A stretch of 64,000 bases of DNA from Paracoccaceae bacterium. GTDB taxonomy: Bacteria > Pseudomonadota > Alphaproteobacteria > Rhodobacterales > Rhodobacteraceae. This document shows, piece by piece, positions 28,783 to 39,067 of the stretch; position 1 is the stretch's first letter; the number at the start of each line of letters is the position of its first letter. A program made the position numbers and the translations under genes. The notes below the pieces were generated by a model, which was not told the DNA's origin, searched no databases, and saw only the letters and a program-made list of their open reading frames with translations. Location: contig JAJEHS010000006.1 in assembly GCA_022823605.1 (NCBI GenBank), positions 655,001-719,000 of the forward strand, in the 5' to 3' direction.

Positions 28783-29394
28783 ATGTTCACGGGAATTGTT
28801 ACCCACCTCGGGAAGGTCTTGGAAAAGGACCAGAGTGAGGAATTATCTATATGTATTGGTTATGATCTAATCGGCAATCCTCCAAATATCGGAGATTCGA
28901 TATGTTGTGAAGGAGTTTGTCTTACGGTAGTTGATCTGGGAAACGACAAATCAGCATGGTTCAAGGTACAGGTTTCCGACGAGACAATATCAAAAACCAC
29001 TATTGGAAATTGGTCTGTGGGAACAACCTTGAATTTGGAAAGATCCTTGAGAGTGGGAGATGAACTAGGGGGACATATTGTGTCCGGCCATGTTGATGGA
29101 ACCGTCAATATCCTTGACCTCCAATCGGTGGGTGAAAGCAGGAAAGTCGTTTTTAGCCTACCCACAGATCTGGCACCCTTTATTGCTCCCAAGGGTTCGG
29201 TTGCACTTAACGGCGTTTCACTGACCGTGAACGAGGTAGGCGAAAACAGCTTTTCGGTAAATCTCATTCCGCATACACTGGAAGTTACTTCATTCCTGGA
29301 AAGGGGAATCGGTGATGTCGTGAATATTGAAATAGATCCCATTGCACGCTATGTCGCCAGAATTATGGAACAAAGGCCCAACAATGACACCTGA
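28783..29394 (+). CDS. ribE: Riboflavin synthase alpha chain
   Basis: 203 residues with two lumazine-binding repeats. Repeat one opens MFTGIVTHLGKV and repeat two starts near GGHIVSGHVDGTV; each has the SVAL/SICC..GV.LTV strand. The trimer dismutates two lumazines to riboflavin. Its end overlaps the next gene's start by 11 bases. No FMN riboswitch-like element is apparent upstream in the short gap. Confidence 0.95.
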   Translation: MFTGIVTHLGKVLEKDQSEELSICIGYDLIGNPPNIGDSICCEGVCLTVVDLGNDKSAWFKVQVSDETISKTTIGNWSVGTTLNLERSLRVGDELGGHIVSGHVDGTVNILDLQSVGESRKVVFSLPTDLAPFIAPKGSVALNGVSLTVNEVGENSFSVNLIPHTLEVTSFLERGIGDVVNIEIDPIARYVARIMEQRPNNDT

Positions 29395-30478
29395 CAATTT
29401 CAGCAAAGATATCTCTCCTGTTGAGGAAATACTTGAGGAAGCCCGCAATGGCCGAATGTTTATCCTAGCCGATCATGAGGACCGGGAAAACGAGGGGGAT
29501 CTGGTCATTCCGGCACAGATGGCCACACCAGAGGCCATTAATTTCATGGCAACTCATGGCAGGGGTTTGATTTGCCTGGCATTAACTGCCAAGAAAATAG
29601 AGGAATTGGGGCTAAAGCTCATGGCCGCCGACAATTCCTCAAGACATGAAACAGCCTTTACCATTTCAATCGAGGCGAGGGAAGGCGTTACCACTGGAAT
29701 TTCTGCCCATGATCGTGCTCGAACGGTACTTGTTGCCATTGATCAGGGATCGACTCCCGAAGATATTGCAACCCCTGGTCATATCTTTCCCTTGAGATCC
29801 CAAAAGGGAGGCGTTCTGGTAAGGGCCGGTCATACGGAAGCAAGTGTCGATATCGCCCGCCTTGCAGGTTTGAATCCCTCTGCCGTCATTTGTGAAATAC
29901 TTAACAATGATGGTACGATGGCCCGCATGCCCGACCTCATCAGGTTTTCCAAGAAACACAACATAAAGGTCGGTACCATCTCTGATCTCATTGCCTATCG
30001 GCTGCGTCATGACAATCTTGTCCACCAGGTTTCAGTCAGTTCCGTCACATCACAATTCGGTGGTGAGTGGCTGATGCGCATATTCGAGGATGAAACCCAG
30101 GGCTCCCAGCATATTGTTCTTTCCAAGGGTGATCCATCCGACAGCAAGCCTGTTTGGGTTCGCATGCATGCCCTCAACCCCTTGGCCGATAATCTGGCCA
30201 TTTCTCCCTTCCGACATGATCTTATTCCCCAGGTAATGAATAAAATTGCCAAGGAAGGACGGGGTGTAATAGTTCTTCTGCGTGAATCGGGTATGAAAAT
30301 CAATGTCAGTACAACCGAAGCACCCCAAACACTCAGACAATATGGTATTGGAGCACAAATTCTGGGAACCTTGAATATAAGACGACTAATCTTGCTAACC
30401 AATTCACCGACGACTCGCATCGTGGGCATTGAGGGCCATGGGCTTACCATTGAAGGAACTGAGGCAATCTGGGATTAA
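29384..30478 (+). CDS. ribB: DHBP synthase RibB fused to a degenerate GTP cyclohydrolase II-like domain (RibBX type)
   Basis: 364 residues from ATG 29384, chosen because it overlaps ribE by 11 bases as elsewhere in this operon. The N-terminal half is a complete DHBP synthase: [13 protein letters not shown], the [12 protein letters not shown]-like stretch, [20 protein letters not shown] and EILNDDGT-type end. The C-terminal half keeps the RibA fold but lacks the three zinc cysteines and the RCDCG motif; that position reads [16 protein letters not shown] cyclohydrolase II activity is therefore unlikely here, and another ribA is expected elsewhere. This matches the RibBX variant known from Proteobacteria. 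Confidence 0.9.
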   Translation: MTPDNFSKDISPVEEILEEARNGRMFILADHEDRENEGDLVIPAQMATPEAINFMATHGRGLICLALTAKKIEELGLKLMAADNSSRHETAFTISIEAREGVTTGISAHDRARTVLVAIDQGSTPEDIATPGHIFPLRSQKGGVLVRAGHTEASVDIARLAGLNPSAVICEILNNDGTMARMPDLIRFSKKHNIKVGTISDLIAYRLRHDNLVHQVSVSSVTSQFGGEWLMRIFEDETQGSQHIVLSKGDPSDSKPVWVRMHALNPLADNLAISPFRHDLIPQVMNKIAKEGRGVIVLLRESGMKINVSTTEAPQTLRQYGIGAQILGTLNIRRLILLTNSPTTRIVGIEGHGLTIEGTEAIWD

Positions 30479-30483
30479 AGCCG

Positions 30484-30996
30484 ATGAAGCGTGATAAAAA
30501 ACCTGAAAATTCAACCCTGACACCGGGCGGAGAGACCAGCTCTCCCCTGTCAATTCTATTGGTTGTGGCTCCCTATTATGAAGACATAACCAACCTTTTA
30601 TTGGAGGGAGCGCGATCCAAACTTGATTCACGGTCAATCAGGACAGAGGTCCTTGAGGTACCGGGTGCACTGGAAATTCCACCAGCCATCAAGCTGGCAT
30701 CTGAACAAAATATCTATGACGGGTATGTGGCTCTTGGTTGCGTCATAAGGGGCGAAACCATTCATTTTGAGATCGTCGCCGGGGAATCCGCTCGTGGCAT
30801 CACGGATCTTGGTCTGGAAGGTTTGTGCATTGGGAACGGAATACTTACCGTTGAAACCCTTGATCAAGCTGTTGTCAGGGCCAATCCAAAGGAGGGTAAC
30901 AAGGGTGGTGAGGCCGTTGAGGCAGCCTTGAGGTTAATTGCGTTCAGACAGCAGAATATTAAACCATATAACCCCTTTTCTGATGCCAGGGGATAA
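30484..30996 (+). CDS. ribH: 6,7-dimethyl-8-ribityllumazine synthase
   Basis: 170 residues, about 20 longer than usual at the hydrophilic N-terminus. The core shows VVAPYYEDITNLLLEGA, the substrate strand EVPGALEIPPAIKLA and GYVALGCVIRGETIHFE with the catalytic His. It condenses the RibD and RibB products. It starts 5 bases after ribB and 18 bases before nusB, inside one operon. Confidence 0.94.
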   Translation: MKRDKKPENSTLTPGGETSSPLSILLVVAPYYEDITNLLLEGARSKLDSRSIRTEVLEVPGALEIPPAIKLASEQNIYDGYVALGCVIRGETIHFEIVAGESARGITDLGLEGLCIGNGILTVETLDQAVVRANPKEGNKGGEAVEAALRLIAFRQQNIKPYNPFSDARG

Positions 30997-31014
30997 TGAA
31001 GTTAGATCTTCTCC

Positions 31015-31494
31015 ATGAATGAGGGCAGAAAAAACAAGCAGGGTAAATGGGCTAAGAGAATTTCCCGGTTAAACACTGTACAAGCCTTGTTCCAGATGGA
31101 AGCCAGTAATCAGGGAGTGGATTATGTAATTGCGGATTTTCTGGAAAACGGATTTGCCGAGATGATTGATGGAGTGCAATTACCTTCTCCCAACAAGAAT
31201 TTTTTCAGAACCCTGCTCCATTCAGCTGTGGATAACCAGCAAAAAATCGACAGGCTGATTCATTCAAAATTACCTGACAACTGGACAATTGACAGAATTG
31301 ATCCAACCATCAGGGCAATATTCCGGGCAAGTTGTGCCGAGGTGATTTTAAATAAAACCCCGGGCAAGGTAATCATCAATGAATATGTGGAAATTGCCGA
31401 TTCATTCTTTCCTTCAGGCAAGGAGTCTGGATTTGTAAATGCAATCGTGGAGAATCTGGTCAAGGAACTCTCCTCAATTACCCACGAATCCTGA
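31015..31494 (+). CDS. nusB: Transcription antitermination factor NusB
   Basis: 159 residues, all helical. Features are RLNTVQALFQMEAS near the N-terminus, DRIDPTIRAIFRASCAEVIL and the C-terminal NEYVEIADSFFPSGKESGFVN region. It binds NusE/boxA in rRNA antitermination. The ribH-nusB order is widespread in bacteria. Confidence 0.93.
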   Translation: MNEGRKNKQGKWAKRISRLNTVQALFQMEASNQGVDYVIADFLENGFAEMIDGVQLPSPNKNFFRTLLHSAVDNQQKIDRLIHSKLPDNWTIDRIDPTIRAIFRASCAEVILNKTPGKVIINEYVEIADSFFPSGKESGFVNAIVENLVKELSSITHES

Positions 31495-31676
31495 TATTTT
31501 CTGTTAGTATTCCAGCCCCTTGTACCAAGGTTATTTCCTATGACCACTTGAAAACACAAACATCAAGTCAAAATCAAGCCAAGTAAAAATAGTTCTATTC
31601 AAGTTTGCATCGTTTGCCGGACATTCCATTCGGTAATGGAATCCTCAACTTTGCTGAAATTATTGTTGGTTCTCCA

Positions 31677-32912
31677 ATGACATTGATTGTTTCATTTTCT
31701 TCTCTCCTGGTATCGGTTGTACTCCTACAGCTCAGTTCGGGTATTCTGGGACCTCTTGATGTCTTGTCAGGGTATGAGCTGGATTTTTCCACTACCCAAA
31801 TCGGTTTGTTGGGCTCCTCTCATTTCATTGGATTTTTTATCGGGTGTTGGTGGGCACCCAGATTGGTCGGTCAAGTCAATCATTCCCGCTGTTTTGCCGT
31901 TTTTGCTTCCTTGGGAACCATAGGTATCCTTCTTCACATGGTTTTCATTGACCCTTATGCATGGGCAGCGATGAGAATACTCTCGGGGATGTGTGTGGCA
32001 GGATGTTTTACGGTTATCGAAGGATGGATTCAGGCCAAGACCGAAAATCAGAACAGGGGTAAATCACTTCGTCTGTATAGGTCAGTTGACATGTGCGGTG
32101 GCATTGTGGCCCAGATTATAATTGCCTGGTTAACACCAGCACACTATGTCACCTATAATCTGATCGCCATAATCTGCTGTGCCTCATTGTTACCTCTGGC
32201 ATTAACACGTATACCTCCTCCAAGGACCCAACAGAGACTGCGATTGAAGCCGAAATTGGCCTATCAAATCTCTCCAATGGCTACAGCTGGTGTGGTGGTT
32301 TCCGGAATTACCACTGCAGGGTTCAGAATGGTCGGACCAATTTATGGCACCCAAATTGGGTTGAACAATTTTGAAATGGGGATATTTCTGGCCTCATTCC
32401 TCGTTGGAGGGGCAATTGCCCAATTTCCGACCGGCTGGATTGCCGATAAAATCGACCGACGTACCGTATTGATATACCTATCTCTCTTGGCAACCCTAGC
32501 CTGTATACTCACAATTTATTTATCTGGACATATACCTGACAGCATTTTTGGAGCTACAATCGTCCTCGGATTCTTTACTTTCCCGATTTACTCAGTCTCG
32601 GCAGCCTTGGCAAACGATCATGCAAATCCCGATCAAATGGTTGAAGTGAGTGCCTCGCTGCTATTCTATTATGCTCTTGGAGCTATAATCAGTCCCTATT
32701 TCATTTCAGGATTGATTGAAGCTTTTGGGGTCAATGCCATGTTTACAATCATTGCCCTGTTCCATGTTGCCCTAGTTGTTTTTGGTGTGATAAGAATGAG
32801 ATTGCGACCATCACCCGAAAAGCGAGCAAACTATGTCTATACTCCCAGAACCAGTTTCCTCTTGGGAAGATTATTGAGGAAGTCCAGGAAAAAGAGTAAT
32901 CAGAGCGAATAA
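31677..32912 (+). CDS. Major facilitator superfamily transporter (YcaD-like)
   Basis: 411 residues from ATG 31677, which places the first membrane helix at the start as in relatives; an upstream TTG (31605) would add 24 unconvincing residues. About 12 hydrophobic helices are present. Between helices 2 and 3 is [12 protein letters not shown], and the cytoplasmic loop of the second half is [15 protein letters not shown]. These fit the YcaD-type drug/solute exporter group; the substrate is unknown. It stands between nusB and metG with no evident partner. Confidence 0.8.
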   Translation: MTLIVSFSSLLVSVVLLQLSSGILGPLDVLSGYELDFSTTQIGLLGSSHFIGFFIGCWWAPRLVGQVNHSRCFAVFASLGTIGILLHMVFIDPYAWAAMRILSGMCVAGCFTVIEGWIQAKTENQNRGKSLRLYRSVDMCGGIVAQIIIAWLTPAHYVTYNLIAIICCASLLPLALTRIPPPRTQQRLRLKPKLAYQISPMATAGVVVSGITTAGFRMVGPIYGTQIGLNNFEMGIFLASFLVGGAIAQFPTGWIADKIDRRTVLIYLSLLATLACILTIYLSGHIPDSIFGATIVLGFFTFPIYSVSAALANDHANPDQMVEVSASLLFYYALGAIISPYFISGLIEAFGVNAMFTIIALFHVALVVFGVIRMRLRPSPEKRANYVYTPRTSFLLGRLLRKSRKKSNQSE

Positions 32913-32944
32913 CCCCATCAATTAATTTAAACGTCAAAGTACAT

Positions 32945-34663
32945 ATGAAAAGAATATTGATCACTTCAGCGATTCCATACATCAATGGAATAAAACATTT
33001 GGGTAACCTTGTCGGAAGTCAGTTACCTTCCGATCTCTATGCCCGCTATATGCGATTGAGGGGACATGAGGTCATGTTCATCTGTGCCACCGACGAACAT
33101 GGAACACCAGCAGAACTTGCAGCTTCAAAGGCGAACAAGCCCGTCGAAGAATATTGTCAGGAAATGTATGAAATTCAGAAAAACCTGGCCAAGGAATTCC
33201 GGTTGTCTTTTGATTATTTTGGCCGGTCTTCCAGTCAACGAAATCATGTGTTGACACAACATTTTGCAGGACAGTTGGACAAGAACGGATTCATTTCCGA
33301 GGTTGCGGAGGAGCAGATATACTCTTTAACGGATAAGCGTTTTCTGCCGGATCGTTATGTTCAGGGCATTTGTCCAAATTGTGGCTATGAAAATGCCCGT
33401 GGCGACCAATGCGAGAACTGTACCAAGCAATTGGATCCAACGGATTTGCTGGAACCTCGATCGGCCATTTCCGGTTCCACTGATCTGGAGCTACGCAAGA
33501 CCAAACACCTTTATCTGCGACAATCCCTGTTTCTAAAGCAACTGGAACAATGGATCGATTCCAAAAAGGATTGGCCCATCCTGACCACTTCAATTGCCAA
33601 GAAATGGTTGTTTGATGACGAGGGACTTCAGGACAGGGGCATTACCAGGGATCTGGATTGGGGAATTCCCGTTAGTAAAGGAACCGAACCATGGCATGGT
33701 ATGGAAGACAAGGTTTTTTATGTCTGGTTTGACGCCCCGATCGAATATATCGCAGCGACTGCCGAATGGGCCGATGCCAATGGTAAATCGGATGCTGATT
33801 GGGAGCGCTGGTGGCGCTTGGACAAAGGTGCCTCAGATGTGCGGTATATACAATTCATGGGCAAGGACAATGTTCCGTTTCATACACTTTCCTTCCCGGT
33901 TACAATCATGGGATCAGGAGAACCATGGAAATTGGTGGATAACATAAAATCCTTCAATTACCTGAATTATGACGGAGGACAATTCTCCACCAGTCTTGGC
34001 CGGGGTATATTCATGGATCAGGCCTTGGAAATCCTACCGTCGGATTACTGGCGATGGTGGTTGTTGTCTCATGTTCCGGAATACTCGGACAGTGAGTTCA
34101 CATGGGACAATTTTTGCGAGGGGGTAAACACTGACCTAGCAAATGTTCTCGGGAATTTTGTATCAAGAGTTACCAAGTTCTGCTCCTCACATTTTGGCAA
34201 TAAGGTACCCGAGAATCATGGATGGACCGATCTAGAGCGAAAATACACTTCCTTGATTGAGCAAAGCCTTGTCTCCTATCAGGAATTCATGGATGATATT
34301 GAAATTCGCAAGGCCTCTCAATCACTGCGAAAAATATGGACACTGGGCAATGAATATATACAGGAGGCTGCACCTTGGGGGATTGTCAAGACCGATAAAT
34401 CCCGAGCAGCAACAGTATTGAACTATTCTCTCAACCTAATCAGGTTTTTTGGCAATATTTCCTCACCATTCATACCTGATGCTTCCGTTAGCCTATTGGG
34501 TATATTTAATTCCGAAGATCGACCGGTTTGGCCGGATAACATAAATTCGGCCCTGAACTCACTTCATGTAGATCAGGAATTCAATATTCCTGAAATTATT
34601 TTCAAAAAGATTTCCAAGGAAGATTCCGAGCGTTGGAAGCAAAAGTTTGCAGGTAAAGATTGA
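32945..34663 (+). CDS. metG: Methionyl-tRNA synthetase
   Basis: 572 residues. Class I motif 1 is the HIGH-equivalent KHLGN (17-21). A zinc knuckle has C143, C146, C156 and C159. The KMSKS-equivalent reads QFSTS (346-350), the variant common in one group of alphaproteobacterial MetRS. There is no C-terminal dimerisation domain, consistent with the length. It charges initiator and elongator tRNA-Met. Neighbouring phosphotransferase gene starts 20 bases downstream. Confidence 0.95.
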   Translation: MKRILITSAIPYINGIKHLGNLVGSQLPSDLYARYMRLRGHEVMFICATDEHGTPAELAASKANKPVEEYCQEMYEIQKNLAKEFRLSFDYFGRSSSQRNHVLTQHFAGQLDKNGFISEVAEEQIYSLTDKRFLPDRYVQGICPNCGYENARGDQCENCTKQLDPTDLLEPRSAISGSTDLELRKTKHLYLRQSLFLKQLEQWIDSKKDWPILTTSIAKKWLFDDEGLQDRGITRDLDWGIPVSKGTEPWHGMEDKVFYVWFDAPIEYIAATAEWADANGKSDADWERWWRLDKGASDVRYIQFMGKDNVPFHTLSFPVTIMGSGEPWKLVDNIKSFNYLNYDGGQFSTSLGRGIFMDQALEILPSDYWRWWLLSHVPEYSDSEFTWDNFCEGVNTDLANVLGNFVSRVTKFCSSHFGNKVPENHGWTDLERKYTSLIEQSLVSYQEFMDDIEIRKASQSLRKIWTLGNEYIQEAAPWGIVKTDKSRAATVLNYSLNLIRFFGNISSPFIPDASVSLLGIFNSEDRPVWPDNINSALNSLHVDQEFNIPEIIFKKISKEDSERWKQKFAGKD

Positions 34664-34682
34664 ATATCCAAGATAATTTCCA

Positions 34683-35672
34683 ATGTCCTTTGATTTTCTT
34701 GAAGAAACTATTCTCAACTCTGCCTTATCGTTGTGGGACTTGCCCGCAAAAAGCAAAATCAGATTGATCAATGTATCGGAAAACCTGACATATCTGGTAG
34801 AAGCAAATGGTATTCCAAAGTCAATCCTGAGGGTTCACAGACCGGATTACCGTTCTCAACAGGAAATCGAGAGTGAATTGATTTGGCTGGACCGGATACA
34901 GTATGAGAACCTGATTGCTACCCCCACAGTATTCAGGGGCAAGGATGCTGCCAGAATTCAGAACATCAAATCTCCCAACACCGGCCGATTGGTCAATCTG
35001 GTAATGTTTGAATTTGTTGAGGGAAGCAACCCCGAAGCGGATGATGATCAATCTGAATTGTTTCACTCTTTGGGTGAAATGGCTGCCATTCTCCACAGGC
35101 AGGCTAGACTATGGACCAGACCAGCTGATTTTTTTCGCCAGCATTGGAACCTTGAGACCATTATCGGGGATAAACCTCTATGGGGAAAATGGCAGGATGC
35201 TCCTGGAGTTACCGGGGAAATTTTCTCAATACTATCCAGAGCAGAAAAACTCCTTTGCGATAAAATAATCGCCTTCGACCAGTCCAATCGGAATTACGGG
35301 CTGATCCATGCGGACATGAGGTTGGCCAATATCTTGAGAAACAATGATCACTTGACCCTTATAGATTTTGATGATTGTGGATTTGGTTGGTATCTTTATG
35401 ACTTTGCCGCTTCGGTTTCATTTATGGAGACTCGTACAGATCTGGAAAAATTGAAACACGAATGGATGAAAGGATATCGTGGTCTTGAACCTCTATCTGA
35501 AAATGATGAGCGTTTGATTGACAGTTTTGTCATGCTGCGGAGATTGGCCTTGCTGGCTTGGGTGGGGAGTCATATGGATTCGGACGAACCCAAGAAATTG
35601 GCTCCATTCTTTGCCCACGAGTCAGCAGAATTGGCAGAGAACTATTTATCAAGCCAACGCGTTACCAGTTGA
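34683..35672 (+). CDS. APH/choline-kinase-like phosphotransferase
   Basis: 329 residues. The catalytic loop is GLIHADMRLANIL (H-x-D-x4-N) and the metal-binding segment is LIDFDDCGFGWYLYDFA, both normal for aminoglycoside phosphotransferase/homoserine kinase-type enzymes. The N-lobe shows LTYLVEANG and SILRVHRPDY. The acceptor cannot be predicted. It follows metG closely and may be co-transcribed. Confidence 0.82.
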   Translation: MSFDFLEETILNSALSLWDLPAKSKIRLINVSENLTYLVEANGIPKSILRVHRPDYRSQQEIESELIWLDRIQYENLIATPTVFRGKDAARIQNIKSPNTGRLVNLVMFEFVEGSNPEADDDQSELFHSLGEMAAILHRQARLWTRPADFFRQHWNLETIIGDKPLWGKWQDAPGVTGEIFSILSRAEKLLCDKIIAFDQSNRNYGLIHADMRLANILRNNDHLTLIDFDDCGFGWYLYDFAASVSFMETRTDLEKLKHEWMKGYRGLEPLSENDERLIDSFVMLRRLALLAWVGSHMDSDEPKKLAPFFAHESAELAENYLSSQRVTS

Positions 35673-35828
35673 GTTTATTGCAACATTTCTTACAATATCG
35701 GGTGGGAATCTAACATCACCCTATTTTTGCTCTTATAATAGCCTAACCTAAAAAAAGGGAATTCCGAGGTTGTAATAATTTAAATCAACTTCTGATCTTT
35801 AAATGGCGATATTAAAAGCGATAGAAGC

Positions 35829-38270
35829 ATGAAGGTTGGCTTCAAACATATACTGGAAAACCAATTTGAGGTTTTCACCCTACGAATTTGCCGGTATAGA
35901 TACCTTGTCATTATAGGTGTGCTCGTTGTTGCGGCGTTGGCAGCCAGTGGACTTCGGAATATTACAGTTGATACATCGAATGAATCATTTCTTTTCCCTG
36001 ATGATCCGGTTCTTATCAGGTATGAGGAGTTTCGGGAACAGTTCGGTCGAGACGATGTAATCATCATTGCGATAAAAGGTGATAATGTCTTTACGCTTGA
36101 ATTCCTGAACCGTCTGCAGAATTTCCACCAGAAGATTGCAGATGAAATTCCCTTTGTTGCATCCATTACATCCTTGATCAATATCCGAGAAACCCGTGGC
36201 GAAGGTGACAGATTGATAGTGGATGACCTGCTGACAACCTTGCCCACGAATCAAAATGAATTGGAAAATCTAAGGCGTAGAGTCCTCGCCAATCCACTTT
36301 ATCAAAACAGGTTAATTTCAGCCGATGGTGAATTTACGAGCATAATTGTTGAACTGAGCAGATTCTCCGGTGAGGGAGGGCTTGCTGTAGATGATGCGCT
36401 TTCCTTTTTTGATGAGACCGATGCTCCAACTGGTAACAATGAAAAACTGACAGAGGCAGAAATTCATCAACTTGTCATGCAAATGGATGAGTTGACCAGA
36501 CAATACAGTATCCAGGGATTTGAAGTTATCATGGCTGGCACTCCCGCAGTTACAGATACTCTCAAATTAACCCTGCAGGAAGATGTCCGCAAGTTTATCA
36601 TCTTGGTTGTTGCCGTAATCATGGTACTGCTGCTGATTGCCTTTCGAGTGATAGGTGCTGTCGTTCTACCCCTCGGGGTTGTTCTCCTAGCACTTGTATC
36701 CACAATTGGGTTAATGGGGCATTTGGGCATATCCGTCAAATTGCCAACCGTCATTCTCCCGTCTTTCCTTCTTGCAGTGGGTGTTGGAGCAGCCATACAT
36801 TTGCTTGAAATCTGGAAGCAAAAAAGAGTATCTGGTGAGCAAGACCATCAAGCCATAGCAAGTGCCGTGAGGCATGCCGGTCTTCCCATACTGCTAACCA
36901 GCCTTACTACAGCCGTGGGTCTTGGATCATTTTCACTTGCAGAGGTGGCCCCGATCGCGGAATTGGGCCTGTTTTCAGCAATCGGTATCATCATTGCCCT
37001 GATTTATACCTTATTGTTACTTCCTGCCGGATTGGCCATTCTCCCTGCAGGAAAGGTCAAAAAAAAACAACCTGAAAATGAAGGCGAGCAAGATATCATA
37101 AATAAGGCGTTGGTAAGCATCGCTTCCTGGAGTGTCAGGAAAGCCAAACCGATTTGTGTACTATCTGCCTTTCTCTTGGCTGGTAGCCTTTTGGTTGCCG
37201 CACAACTCAGGTTTTCCCATGATGTCTTATCTTGGTTGCCCGAGGAATGGCCTATTCGACAAGCTACTGAAATGGTTGACAATAACATGGGAGGATCCGT
37301 TTCTCTTGAAGTCATAATTGATACAGGGGTCGAAAACGGTTTACATGATAGAGACACATTGATCAAAATTGATCAACTTTCGCAGGAAATCGAAGAAGCT
37401 CCCATAGGTGCTATTTCAGTTGGCAGCACTTTATCAATTGCTGTTCTTCTCAAGGAAATTCACCAAGCTCTGAATGGCAACAACCCAGAATACTACCGTA
37501 TCCCGGAAAATGAACGATTGATTCCACAGGAATTTCTTCTCTTTGAAAATTCCGGTTCTGATGATGTTGAAGATCTGGTTGATTCAAGATTTCAAATTGG
37601 TCGTTTGAGTTTACGAGTCCCCTGGCGTGATACCCTTGAATATTCTCCTTTCATTAACATTGTAAATGATAAATTCAAAGATGCCTTCGGTAATTCTGCA
37701 ACATATGAGATTACCGGCATGATGAGTCTGTTCAGTCGAACTCTCGAAGCAGCCATCTTCACTACAGCGAAAAGTTATGCAATCGCATTTGGGGCCATTA
37801 CGATAATGATGATTCTACTGATTGGTCGTATTGCCAGCGGTTTGATCAGCATGATCCCTAACCTTACGCCCATTGCCATTACGCTAGCGATCATGCAAAT
37901 CACGGGCATACCGTTGAATTTGTTTACCATGCTTGTGGCTTCCATAGCCATCGGGCTTGCGGTCGACGATACAATACATTTCATGCACCATTTTCATCGC
38001 TATCTGGATGAATTCGGAGATGTTGAGTTGGCGGTGCGAAAGACACTGCTAACATCTGGTCGGGCCATGTTGACTACTTCAGTCATACTTTCGGTTGGTT
38101 TCTTCGTTTTCTGTTTTGCCAGCATGAGTAACCTGATTCAGTTCGGTATATTGACTGGCTTGACCATTATTCTAGCACTTTTGGCAGATTTTGTTTTGGC
38201 ACCTGCCCTGATGAGCCTGCGTTATGGTAAGATATATCCAAGAGAAACAAAACAGGAGGAAACAGGTTGA
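35829..38270 (+). CDS. RND superfamily (MMPL/SSD) exporter
   Basis: 813 residues in two homologous halves, each with one helix, a large periplasmic domain and about five helices. Sterol-sensing-like segments occur near 255-390 and 645-800; the second half has the conserved proton-relay-like GLAVDDTIHFMHHF. Members export lipids or hydrophobic compounds. The end overlaps the next gene by one base, and a LolA-like periplasmic protein and DUF1302 outer-membrane protein follow, suggesting an envelope-spanning lipid transport system. The substrate is unknown. Confidence 0.85.
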   Translation: MKVGFKHILENQFEVFTLRICRYRYLVIIGVLVVAALAASGLRNITVDTSNESFLFPDDPVLIRYEEFREQFGRDDVIIIAIKGDNVFTLEFLNRLQNFHQKIADEIPFVASITSLINIRETRGEGDRLIVDDLLTTLPTNQNELENLRRRVLANPLYQNRLISADGEFTSIIVELSRFSGEGGLAVDDALSFFDETDAPTGNNEKLTEAEIHQLVMQMDELTRQYSIQGFEVIMAGTPAVTDTLKLTLQEDVRKFIILVVAVIMVLLLIAFRVIGAVVLPLGVVLLALVSTIGLMGHLGISVKLPTVILPSFLLAVGVGAAIHLLEIWKQKRVSGEQDHQAIASAVRHAGLPILLTSLTTAVGLGSFSLAEVAPIAELGLFSAIGIIIALIYTLLLLPAGLAILPAGKVKKKQPENEGEQDIINKALVSIASWSVRKAKPICVLSAFLLAGSLLVAAQLRFSHDVLSWLPEEWPIRQATEMVDNNMGGSVSLEVIIDTGVENGLHDRDTLIKIDQLSQEIEEAPIGAISVGSTLSIAVLLKEIHQALNGNNPEYYRIPENERLIPQEFLLFENSGSDDVEDLVDSRFQIGRLSLRVPWRDTLEYSPFINIVNDKFKDAFGNSATYEITGMMSLFSRTLEAAIFTTAKSYAIAFGAITIMMILLIGRIASGLISMIPNLTPIAITLAIMQITGIPLNLFTMLVASIAIGLAVDDTIHFMHHFHRYLDEFGDVELAVRKTLLTSGRAMLTTSVILSVGFFVFCFASMSNLIQFGILTGLTIILALLADFVLAPALMSLRYGKIYPRETKQEETG

Positions 38271-39067
38271 TGAGATTGATACTGAATTCAATTGTAGGAT
38301 TTGTCCTTCTGTTGTTTATTCCATTGGCCGTAGATGCGGATAATTCTGCATTGGATATCATGACCAGAGTTGAAACTCGGGACGATGGTGACAATCGAAC
38401 TGACAATATCACCATGACTTTGATTGATAAAAATGGACATGAGCGTCAACGATTGATGCAAAGTTATCGAAAAGACGAGGGATCAACTGTCTGGCAGTTG
38501 ATTTTCTTTCTGGAGCCAGCCAATGTCCGAAATACCGGTTTTTTGACCTATGACTATCAGGAACCCGACCGAGATAATGACCAATGGATTTACCTCCCAG
38601 AGCTGTACAAGACCAAGCGAATTGCAAGTTCGGATAAATCGCAACCCTTCATGGGTTCTGATTTTTCTTATGCTGACATGAACCGCAGGGTACTTAACGA
38701 ATGGAACTTCAAGTTGTTGGGTGAAAAGGAAGTGAGGGGAGACGCTACTTGGTTGATAGAAGCCGTACCGGTTTCAAGTGATGTTGAAAAGCGCTACGGT
38801 TATTCAAAATCCGTTCTCTTTGTTCATCCCGAGCTGGATATGGTTGTAAGGGCTGTCCACTGGTTGACGAATGGCAAACTCAAATATCTGGATATATCAA
38901 GATTGCAGGAAATCGATGGTGTTTGGACGGCAACTGAACTTGATATGCGTACGGTCGAGGGAAAGGAGACCATCCATCGAACAATTATGAATTTTTCCAA
39001 TGTTCGTTACAATCAAGGGCTTGATGACAACCTATTTACCCAACGTCGACTAGAAAAGGGATTATGA
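38270..39067 (+). CDS. Outer membrane lipoprotein-sorting (LolA-like) protein
   Basis: 265 residues from ATG 38270; an adjacent TTG at 38267 is also possible, both served by AGGAGG at 38254-38259. A signal peptide ends near residue 23 (..LAVDAD). The mature part has the features of LolA/LppX-like half-barrels that accompany MMPL transporters: DNITMTLIDKNG, RNTGFLTYDYQ, IYLPELYKTKRIAS and MGSDFSYADM. It probably carries a hydrophobic cargo in the periplasm. It overlaps both neighbours in the operon. Confidence 0.82.
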   Translation: MRLILNSIVGFVLLLFIPLAVDADNSALDIMTRVETRDDGDNRTDNITMTLIDKNGHERQRLMQSYRKDEGSTVWQLIFFLEPANVRNTGFLTYDYQEPDRDNDQWIYLPELYKTKRIASSDKSQPFMGSDFSYADMNRRVLNEWNFKLLGEKEVRGDATWLIEAVPVSSDVEKRYGYSKSVLFVHPELDMVVRAVHWLTNGKLKYLDISRLQEIDGVWTATELDMRTVEGKETIHRTIMNFSNVRYNQGLDDNLFTQRRLEKGL

